Below the pieces are notes generated by a model that searched no databases, was not told where the DNA came from, and saw nothing but the letters and a program-made list of their open reading frames with translations. A program made the position numbers and the translations under genes. From Candidatus Dadabacteria bacterium (GTDB lineage Bacteria; Desulfobacterota_D; UBA1144; Nemesobacterales; UBA2774), in the NCBI GenBank assembly GCA_030632765.1, contig DAOVUC010000070.1, forward strand, positions 1 to 7,721: DNA of 7,721 nucleotides, read 5' to 3'. Shown in pieces: positions 1-5,222 of this stretch; position 1 is the stretch's first letter, and each line of letters begins with the position of its first letter.

Positions 1-864
1 AGGGTGGATCTACTAAAAGAAGAAGGGGTCCAATTTGTGACCAATACCGAGATAGGAAAAGACTATCCATCGGAAAAGCTTGTAGACGATTTTGATGCCG
101 TTGTTATATGTACCGGGGCTACAAAACCCCGTGATTTACCGATTGAAGGTAGAGCGCTTAAGGGAATTCACTTTGCAATGGAGTTTCTTACAGCCAATAC
201 CAAGAGCTTGCTGGACAGCAACTTAGAAGATGGAAACTATATTTCGGCTAAAGATAAAAACGTGATTGTTCTTGGCGGAGGCGATACAGGGACCGACTGT
301 GTTGCCACTACTATGCGCCACGGCTGTAAAAGTTTATTGCAGTTTGAAATCTTGCCCACTCCACCGCTCGAGCGCGCCCCTGATAACCCCTGGCCTCAGT
401 GGCCCAAGGTTTACAGCCTGAGCTACGGTCAGGAAGAAGCTATGGCGGTTTTTGGAGAAGACCCTAGAAAATATCAGGTTCTGACTACAAAATTTGTAGG
501 CGACGAGAATGGCAACGTAAAAGAACTCCGTACGGTTAAGATAGAATGGCATCAACGAGATAACGGACGCCCTTCTTTTAAAGAGGTGCCTGGTTCTGAA
601 GAAGTGTGGCCTGCAGATCTGGTGCTTTTAGCGCTTGGATTCCTTGGACCTGAAGATGCTGTTTTAGACCAGCTCAATATTGAACGTGATGACCGCTCGA
701 ATACTAAAGCTGAATACGGCAAATATATGACCAGTATAGAGGGCGTATTTGCCGCAGGTGACGCCAGGCGCGGTCAGAGCCTAATAGTCTGGGCTATCAA
801 CGAAGGCCGCGAAGCCGCCCGGGAATGCGACCGCTATCTAATGGGCTCAACCAATCTGCCCTAA
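1..864 (+). CDS. gltD: Glutamate synthase small subunit, 5'-truncated by window edge
   Basis: C-terminal 287 codons of an FAD/NAD(P)H oxidoreductase of the GltD type, which passes electrons from NADPH to the large glutamate synthase subunit (GltB) for ammonia assimilation in the cytoplasm. Numbering from the GTG at position 4, visible motifs are [19 protein letters not shown] (residues 31-49), the NADPH-binding Rossmann loop [13 protein letters not shown] (87-99), [14 protein letters not shown] (204-217), and the FAD-contacting C-terminal stretch [19 protein letters not shown] (247-265) followed by NEGREAA. The family is usually about 480-500 residues, so the missing N-terminus, with its Cys-rich Fe-S domain and first FAD fold, lies to the left. 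The GTG at position 4 is an internal Val codon (the preceding AGG is also in frame), not a start. The gene ends in TAA. GltB is expected upstream. No clear terminator follows. Related FAD/NADPH subunits of other enzymes share this fold, but the [14 protein letters not shown] segment (121-134) fits GltD well. Confidence 0.93.
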   Translation, partial: RVDLLKEEGVQFVTNTEIGKDYPSEKLVDDFDAVVICTGATKPRDLPIEGRALKGIHFAMEFLTANTKSLLDSNLEDGNYISAKDKNVIVLGGGDTGTDCVATTMRHGCKSLLQFEILPTPPLERAPDNPWPQWPKVYSLSYGQEEAMAVFGEDPRKYQVLTTKFVGDENGNVKELRTVKIEWHQRDNGRPSFKEVPGSEEVWPADLVLLALGFLGPEDAVLDQLNIERDDRSNTKAEYGKYMTSIEGVFAAGDARRGQSLIVWAINEGREAARECDRYLMGSTNLP

Positions 865-1325
865 CACATTGGTAACTGTCTCTATTTATTAGAACATTAC
901 ATCTAAATTTCAGAATCTCGTTTTTTATATGTCATTCCCGAATGCCTGATCGGGATTCCAACCCCCCGTCATTTCGAACGGCACACATTGTGTGCATGTA
1001 AGAAATCTTTCTTTTGCCCTATTTCCCTCCTTTAATAGACAATAACTTCAGCCACTTAATTTAGTCCATATCATGCTTACGATCGGTTCACAATACTACA
1101 ATTTTTTATCCCTTCCTTTCTAGTATTCGGAAAACATATGAATGCTGAAACCGTTCTTAACAAATGTGGGAATACAACCTTTCTTATGGGATAATTAATA
1201 ATGTGAGCGTGTAACTTATTATCACACTCACTACCCCTAACGCCACCCCCTTGATTATCTCTTTAGTATCTACTTTCAAATAGGTCAGAGAAAGTATCAT
1301 ACAGCCCCACACTAGAATCGAAAAA
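865..1325. other. Non-coding stretch with short repeats
   Basis: About 460 bp between gltD and the sulfatase remnant with no convincing plus-strand gene; all three plus frames are interrupted by stops. It holds the palindromic repeat pair at 931-1010, listed separately. It also holds a weak minus-strand ORF from 1184 into the sulfatase fragment. I see no promoter or terminator worth calling. The right end abuts the point where sulfatase similarity begins, so it probably contains a rearrangement or deletion junction near 1284-1340. Confidence 0.6.
931..1010. repeat. Pair of short palindromic intergenic repeat units
   Basis: Two related units begin GTCATTCCCGAA (931-942) and GTCATTTCGAAC (968-979). 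The first contains a perfect 6-bp inverted repeat, TCCCGA (936-941) and TCGGGA (950-955), with an 8-nt loop. The second contains a perfect 6-bp hairpin GCACAC-ATT-GTGTGC (981-995), and is followed by a GAAATCTTT tail (1002-1010). From general knowledge, similar motifs recur as non-coding interspersed repeats in many environmental bacterial genomes. The call as a dispersed family here is inference, because only one copy of each unit is in the window. Confidence 0.5.
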
Positions 1326-1369
1326 ATGGTAAACGGCCTCTTAAAAGGGAAAAAAATTGGGGGACGCAA
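1184..1369 (-). CDS. Doubtful small membrane ORF, possibly a gene fragment
   Basis: A 61-codon minus-strand ORF with a TTG start, or 38 codons from an internal ATG at 1298-1300. Its product is hydrophobic, with two possible membrane segments: roughly residues 13-30 (FTIFSILVWGCMILSLTY) and 39-60 (KGVALGVVSVIISYTLTLLIIP), separated by a charged KVDTKEI linker. That pattern looks more protein-like than a random shadow frame. Its first dozen codons, however, are simply the reverse complement of the sulfatase fragment, and no Shine-Dalgarno sequence is evident. It may be the C-terminal end of a membrane protein cut at the same junction that truncated the sulfatase, or it may be chance. I do not recognise a family. 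Confidence 0.22.
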   Translation of the reverse strand: MRPPIFFPFKRPFTIFSILVWGCMILSLTYLKVDTKEIIKGVALGVVSVIISYTLTLLIIP

Positions 1370-1799
1370 TTATAAAGTCCACTTGGACGGCTATAACTCA
1401 CTACCTTTACTTCTTGGAGAAGTAGAAGTTAGTCCTAGAGAAGAAATTTTTTACTTTTCAGACGATGGGGACTTGACTGCATTACGCTTTAAGGATTGGA
1501 AATTAATTTTTGCGGAACAGCGTACAAAAGGCACCTTAGCACTATGGGCAGATCCTTTTATACCACTACGTTTGCCACTACTTTTTAATTTAAGACGCGA
1601 TCCTTACGAGCGCGCTAACCTCACATCAAATACTTATTATGACTGGTATATAGATCATGTGTTCCTACTAGTCCCGGCACAGCAATATGTTGGGAAATTC
1701 TTAGCAACTCTAAAAGAATTCCCTCCAAAACAAAAGGCTGCAAGCTTCTCGATTGATCAAGTAATGGAACAATTACAAGACGCTCCAGGATCACCATAA
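1326..1799 (+). pseudogene. Arylsulfatase C-terminal remnant
   Basis: This 157-codon frame matches the C-terminal part of type I arylsulfatases, which hydrolyse sulfate esters. Recognisable segments are YKVHLDGYN (residues 16-24), PREEIFYFSDDGDLTALRF (37-55), the LFNLRRDPYERANLTSNTYY block (86-105) and the tail FPPKQKAASFSIDQVMEQL (132-150). Relatives are around 500 residues or longer. Everything that makes the enzyme is absent: the N-terminal alpha/beta domain, the C-x-P-x-R formylglycine site and the metal ligands. The same frame is open upstream only to a TAG at 1281-1283, and the codons at 1284-1325 do not look clearly sulfatase-like. No ribosome-binding site precedes the ATG at 1326. I therefore read this as a 5'-deleted remnant with an intact natural TAA end. 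An expressed stand-alone domain is possible but unlikely. Confidence 0.82.
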
Positions 1800-1829
1800 A
1801 GGCGGTCTATAATAAATTTACATATACTC

Positions 1830-1864
1830 GCATGGCTGTTGAGCATGAAGTCCAATAGCCATGC
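1830..1864 (+). other. Strong hairpin between sulfatase remnant and phosphatase gene
   Basis: A 12-bp stem pairs 1830-1841 (GCATGGCTGTTG) with 1853-1864 (CAATAGCCATGC), with a single G-U pair and an 11-nt loop. It lies 30 nt after the sulfatase stop and 45 nt before the next ATG. No T-run follows, so it is not a standard intrinsic terminator. It could be an mRNA structure, a degenerate terminator or a regulator-binding dyad. Confidence 0.5.
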
Positions 1865-1897
1865 ATAGTATTTAGCTACTATAGTTATAGAAATATC

Positions 1898-1902
1898 AGG
1901 AG
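1898..1902 (+). promoter_or_regulatory. Ribosome binding site fixing the phosphatase start
   Basis: AGGAG sits 7 nt before the ATG at 1910, an almost ideal Shine-Dalgarno arrangement. It establishes the original start upstream of the in-frame TGA, rather than the internal GTG at 2219, which lies after the catalytic aspartates. Confidence 0.7.
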
Positions 1903-1909
1903 AGTTGAA

Positions 1910-2896
1910 ATGAAAACAATTCTATATATATTTGTTCTCTTATTTTTCACTTTAGCCGGGAATTTAAATGCACAAGACGCTTTGCCGTCCTGAAATGATG
2001 GTCCGGCCAAGCAGTCAATTATAACTTTTGTAGAAGAGGTAACTGATCCAAATAGCAAGTCGTATGTTAAGCCGGAGGAGCGTATCGCGACATTCGATAA
2101 TGACGGTACTCTTTGGGCTGAGCAGCCGCTTTATTTCCAGCTCGCTTTCGTCAAAGACCGTGTAAAGGAGCTTGCCCCGGCAAATCCCGAATGGAAAACT
2201 CAGCAGCCTTTCAAGGCTGTGCTAGAGAATGACAACAAGACACTTGCCGCCAGTGGGCATGAAGGCCTTCTAGAGCTCCTGATGGCAACTCATGCCGGAA
2301 TGACAACGGCTGAGTTTGAGGGGACTGTAAAAGAGTGGCTCTCTACAGCCAGGCATCCGCGTTTCAACCGTCCCTACACAGAACTTATTTATCAGCCGAT
2401 GCTTGAGCTACTAGCATATTTACGCGCCAACGGCTTTAAGACATACATAGTTTCAGGGGGAGGTATAGAATTCATGCGCCCCTGGACAGAGCAGGTATAC
2501 GGCATTCCGCCCGAGCAGGTAGTGGGTAGCAGTATTAAGACCAAGTTTGAGATTCGTGACGGTAAGCCAGTATTGGTTCGCTTAGCGGAGGTGGATTTCA
2601 TAGATGACAAAGAGGGTAAGCCCGTGGGTATCAACAGCCATATTGGTCGCCGCCCCATCGCAGCGTTTGGCAATTCTGATGGTGACTTACAGATGCTCCA
2701 ATGGACTCAAGCAGGCAACGGTCCAAGTTTCATGCTGCTGGTTCACCATACAGACGCAAAACGCGAGTGGGCCTATGACCGAAATTCCCATATCGGCCGT
2801 CTCGATAAGGCCCTTGATCAGGCAAATAAAAACGGCTGGACAGTTGTGGATATGAAGAAAGACTGGAAGACAGTGTTCCCGTTCCAAGCTCAATAA
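1910..2896 (+). pseudogene. Secreted HAD-family phosphatase with in-frame TGA
   Basis: The full frame runs 328 codons from an ATG with a good Shine-Dalgarno sequence to TAA. Residues 1-21 form a Sec signal peptide (MKT, a hydrophobic core, cleavage probable after LNA), so the product would be periplasmic. HAD phosphatase motifs are complete: motif I DNDGT at 63-67 (nucleophile D63, acid/base D65), motif II Ser in IVSGGG (S182), and motif IV GNSDGD (254-259). Codon 28 (1991-1993) is TGA within LPS-stop-NDGPAKQ. Relatives I recall read LPSWNDGPAKQ here, so TGG to TGA is the simplest explanation. Everything downstream stays in frame and conserved, which implies a recent mutation, a sequencing error or readthrough. 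Re-initiation at the GTG at 2219 would give 225 residues without motif I and so an inactive protein. The substrate is unknown; the family is often labelled phosphoserine phosphatase-like. Confidence 0.85.
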
Positions 2897-2897
2897 G

Positions 2898-2916
2898 ATT
2901 CTTCGTAATGAGGAAT
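2898..2916 (+). terminator. Possible weak terminator between convergent genes
   Basis: A 7-bp stem, ATTCTTC (2898-2904) with GAGGAAT (2910-2916), contains one G-U pair and a 5-nt loop, and is followed by the AT-rich TATTTAAAT. It starts just after the phosphatase stop and lies between two convergent genes, where a terminator is expected. The T-run is poor, so the call is tentative. Confidence 0.3.
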
Positions 2917-2919
2917 TAT

Positions 2920-3351
2920 TTAAATAGGGATTAATTGATAATCGGGATGATATATTGAGTAAACTCGAACATATTCGAATTTTCCGCCTGTGTTAATATC
3001 ATAGAACGCGGACATAAGTAATCTGAACGAGCTGCCTGCTTTATGTTTTACTCCGTTCCATTCAAGGTCTTTTTTGCAAAAAAAATCAATTGGAGCCTCT
3101 GTAGCAAGAGTTGTATCGGAAATGACAAAAGAGCGGTGTTCTTTGATCTCTTCGTGCATTATGTCATGCACATGCTTCCAAAAAGAAACTGTAACCTCTT
3201 TCCCCACGTTTTTTGTCGCATTGGGAATATATTCAAAAACTGCGTCCGGCTCATAATATTTGTCATAAAAATCACCAAATGCGCTGCCATCGCCGGCACA
3301 GGCTGCATTAAAATCACTTATATACTGATTATATTCTTCTTCAGTCATCAT
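2920..3351 (-). CDS. SnoaL/NTF2-like domain protein
   Basis: A 143-residue cytoplasmic protein with no signal peptide. The pattern fits the cone-shaped NTF2/SnoaL fold: an N-terminal helix (YNQYISDFNAACAGDGSAFGDFYDKYY, about 7-33), then DAVFEYIPNA (36-45), a helix with FWKHVHDIM (57-65), and beta strands ending in GGKFEYVRVYSIYHPDYQ (121-138). Members act as polyketide cyclases, isomerases, dehydratases or non-enzymatic ligand binders; I see no residue set that would choose among these. It begins with two consecutive ATG codons without a clear Shine-Dalgarno sequence, and ends in TAA. It starts 24 nt after the stop of the aldehyde dehydrogenase on the same strand, so the two are very likely co-transcribed, and it may act on the same substrate or a related one. 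The fold assignment is fairly secure; the function is unknown. Confidence 0.75.
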   Translation of the reverse strand: MMTEEEYNQYISDFNAACAGDGSAFGDFYDKYYEPDAVFEYIPNATKNVGKEVTVSFWKHVHDIMHEEIKEHRSFVISDTTLATEAPIDFFCKKDLEWNGVKHKAGSSFRLLMSAFYDINTGGKFEYVRVYSIYHPDYQLIPI

Positions 3352-3375
3352 CGTTCTAATCTCTAAGTACAGTAA

Positions 3376-4851
3376 CTAGCCCTTATAAAACGCTGGAATT
3401 TTATCCCCTATAAATATATTGACGGTTTTTGACTCCAGGTACATATTAAGTCCGTCTTTACCTAGCTCCTTCCCGATTCCGCTCTGTTTTAATCCACCGT
3501 ACGGCGTTTCAGGAATAATTCCCCCGTATGTGTTTACCCATAAGTAGCCTGCTTTTATATTCTTTGCTACCCTTAGAGCTCTTTTTATGTCCTGAGTCCA
3601 GATACCTCCTGCTAGTCCGTAAACCGTGTCATTGGCAATCTTTACAGCTTCTGCTTCGGTTTTAAAAGGAATTACGGCTACAATAGGGCCAAATATTTCC
3701 TCACAAGCTATTGTGGCTTTGGGATCGACATCGGCAATCACTGTAGGCTCAAAGAAATAACCCTTCTTAAATTTCCTGGGCCTTTTTCCTCCGGAAAGCA
3801 CCTTTCCGCCCTCTTTCTTACCTTTTTGGAAATACGATTTAACGTTGTCAAAATGCTCACGTGAGATAACCGAGCCAAGCTCGGTATCGTCTCTCAAGGG
3901 ATCTCCTATACGTATCTTTTTAACTCTTTTGATGAATGTAGACAAGAATTTGTCATATATATTTTCGTGAAGCAGCAGTCGTGTTACAGCTGTGCAGTTC
4001 TCACCTTGATTGAAAAAACCACCCCTTAGCGTCGCCTCTATCGTGTTGTCGATTTCTGCATCATCAAACACTATGCAAGGAGCTTTACCGCCTAGTTCAA
4101 GAGAGACCCGCTTGATAGTATCCGCCGCAGTTTTCATCACGATTTTTCCTACTTGTGTTGAGCCGGTGAAAGCCACTTTTGCCACCCCCGGGTGTTCAAC
4201 TAATACCTGACCGGCTACTTCTCCATCCCCGGGAACTACATTTAGCACACCATCCGGAAGTCCCGCTTTCGTGCATAGCTCGGCTACTTCCAATATCCCG
4301 CACGGTGTGTGTTCCGCTGGTTTTAATACTATAGTGCAGCCTGCCACTAATGCAGGGGCGATTTTCCAAAATGATAATAAAAGAGGAAAATTCCAGGGGA
4401 TAATCTGTCCGACAACCCCTATAGGCTCTCTTATTGTTACAGTCAGCTGTGCGTCTGAAACCGAGATACTCTCGCCGTTTAATTGATTACTAATGCTGGC
4501 GTAGTATTGAAGTGTCTTGATGGCTCCTCCTAATTCAACGAGCCTGCTCTCTCTAATCGGTTTTCCGGTCTCCAGGGTGTTTGTTAAGGCAATTTTCTCT
4601 CTATTTTTTTCGAGTATCTCCGCTATCTTGTGTACGTATTTAACCCGCTCAGACACAGGTACTTTGGACCATTTCTCAAATGCCTTGCCTGCGGCTTTGA
4701 CAGCTTTGTCTATGTCTGATTTCTGCGCTTCTGCTATCTCTGCAAAAGGTTCCTCTGTAGCGGGATTTTCTCTTATGTATGTTTTTCCACCTTTAGCGTT
4801 AACTTCCTTGCCGTTTATAAATAGACCATATTTTCTTAGTTTTTTTGCCAC
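3376..4851 (-). CDS. NAD-type aldehyde dehydrogenase
   Basis: A 491-residue soluble enzyme of full family length that oxidises an aldehyde to the carboxylate. All hallmarks of the ALDH superfamily are present: PWNF with N154, KPAE with K177 and E180, the Rossmann-loop FTGS (228-231), general base E252 in LELGGK, catalytic C286 in FNQGENCTA, and E385 in EEIFGP. A Glu at the KPAE position normally contacts the adenosine ribose hydroxyls and favours NAD over NADP. The C-terminal PYGGLKQSGIGKELG block (450-464) is the oligomer-stabilising segment typical of betaine-aldehyde and broad-specificity ALDHs. The start is GTG, chosen because a perfect AGGAGG lies 9 nt upstream; the stop is TAG. It leads a two-gene unit with the SnoaL-like gene. 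The aldehyde substrate cannot be read from sequence; betaine aldehyde, an aliphatic aldehyde or an aromatic aldehyde are all possible. Confidence 0.93.
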   Translation of the reverse strand: MAKKLRKYGLFINGKEVNAKGGKTYIRENPATEEPFAEIAEAQKSDIDKAVKAAGKAFEKWSKVPVSERVKYVHKIAEILEKNREKIALTNTLETGKPIRESRLVELGGAIKTLQYYASISNQLNGESISVSDAQLTVTIREPIGVVGQIIPWNFPLLLSFWKIAPALVAGCTIVLKPAEHTPCGILEVAELCTKAGLPDGVLNVVPGDGEVAGQVLVEHPGVAKVAFTGSTQVGKIVMKTAADTIKRVSLELGGKAPCIVFDDAEIDNTIEATLRGGFFNQGENCTAVTRLLLHENIYDKFLSTFIKRVKKIRIGDPLRDDTELGSVISREHFDNVKSYFQKGKKEGGKVLSGGKRPRKFKKGYFFEPTVIADVDPKATIACEEIFGPIVAVIPFKTEAEAVKIANDTVYGLAGGIWTQDIKRALRVAKNIKAGYLWVNTYGGIIPETPYGGLKQSGIGKELGKDGLNMYLESKTVNIFIGDKIPAFYKG

Positions 4852-4860
4852 AGTTCAAAA

Positions 4861-4866
4861 CCTCCT
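4861..4866 (-). promoter_or_regulatory. Perfect Shine-Dalgarno of the aldehyde dehydrogenase
   Basis: CCTCCT on the plus strand reads AGGAGG on the minus strand, 9 nt before the GTG at 4851. It decides the GTG start and suggests strong translation, unlike bioA and bioF here, which lack an obvious Shine-Dalgarno sequence. Confidence 0.75.
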
Positions 4867-4902
4867 GGAGTACCTTCTAAGAACAGGGTATACAATTTTT
4901 CA

Positions 4903-4908
4903 ATTATA
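4903..4908 (-). promoter_or_regulatory. Candidate -10 box for the aldehyde dehydrogenase unit
   Basis: The minus strand reads a perfect TATAAT here, about 52 nt before the GTG start, with a flanking AT-rich stretch. No good -35 hexamer sits 16-18 bp upstream, so either the promoter relies on an activator or an extended element, or the match is chance in AT-rich DNA. Confidence 0.35.
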
Positions 4909-4984
4909 ATCTAGAAACGACTCTCTAATCTATTAACTTCAGATTTGCACGGTCTAAACACTGTAATTGGGCTTGTATATTTTG

Positions 4985-5012
4985 TTGACAATGATAGTGG
5001 TTACAGTAGTCT
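4985..5012 (+). promoter_or_regulatory. Weak candidate promoter facing bioA
   Basis: A perfect TTGACA (4985-4990) is followed after 16 bp by TAGTCT (5007-5012), which keeps three of six -10 consensus bases, including the key TA and final T. It lies immediately upstream of the bioB remnant and could drive bioA-bioF. The weak -10 makes this tentative. Apart from this, the ALDH signals and the bioB stub, the stretch 4852-5222 shows nothing else. Confidence 0.25.
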
Positions 5013-5156
5013 AAAATTTTGCGGGCTATGGGCCTTATTGCCGGAGCAAACGCGATGATTCTTGGAAATTATCCGGCTACTCCCGGGCGATCTCCCGAAG
5101 AGGATTTGCGGATGTTAGATAACCTTGAGATGCCTGTCCGAACAGATGTAAATTGA
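5010..5156 (+). pseudogene. bioB: Biotin synthase C-terminal remnant
   Basis: An open frame of 48 codons, bounded upstream by TAG at 5007-5009 and ending in TGA, encodes the end of biotin synthase. From the Met at 5028 the product reads MGLIAGANAMILGNY, then PATPGRSPEEDLRML and a short tail. This matches the usual BioB ending of the form GLLAGANAI..GNYLTTPGR.PEEDL.M...LG. BioB is about 320-340 residues, so over 85% is gone, including the radical-SAM CxxxCxxC cluster and the [2Fe-2S] ligands. All three frames upstream of 5010 hold stops and no BioB-like residues, so this is not a simple frameshift. The stub lies 66 nt before bioA in the same orientation, as expected for a former bioB-bioA-bioF operon. 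One family position, usually NYLTT, is NYPAT here, consistent with drift. Confidence 0.8.
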
Positions 5157-5222
5157 TTTTGCTCGTAATACAGAAGATATAAGATTAAACTAATTCCATC
5201 TGAATATTTCAAAATTTAGACC

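Noticed and set aside
334..555. Minus-strand ORF of 73 codons inside gltD
   Set aside because: Shadow frame of a strongly conserved gltD region, with no protein-like family signal and no ribosome-binding site.
1991..1993. TGA as selenocysteine, or as Trp through a reassigned code
   Set aside because: Relatives I recall have Trp rather than Cys at this site, and it is not catalytic, so Sec is unlikely. Reassignment is unlikely because TGA ends bioA and the bioB remnant at the expected places. Simple nonsense mutation or sequence error is favoured.
2392..2893. Minus- and plus-frame ORFs overlapping the phosphatase gene (2392-2673, 2604-2855, 2687-2893)
   Set aside because: They lie fully inside conserved HAD phosphatase coding sequence. 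Their compositions look like frame shadows.
2219..2896. Stand-alone 225-residue phosphatase starting at GTG 2219
   Set aside because: It lacks the motif I nucleophile region (DNDGT), has no Shine-Dalgarno sequence, and is the in-frame tail of the longer gene starting at 1910.
3043..3366. Plus-strand ORFs opposite the SnoaL-like gene
   Set aside because: The minus strand encodes a coherent NTF2-like protein with proper operon spacing. The plus frames are antisense shadows.
4010..4909. Plus-strand ORFs opposite the aldehyde dehydrogenase (4010-4210, 4271-4486, 4517-4909)
   Set aside because: They are antisense to highly conserved ALDH motifs and have no recognisable domains.
4973..5007. BirA-type biotin operator upstream of the bio cluster
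   Set aside because: TTGTATATT (4973-4981) and GGTTACAGT (4999-5007) only loosely recall the TTGTAAACC / GGTTTACAA halves. The right half is out of register and the dyad is poor. TTGTTGACA at 4982 is too close to pair properly.
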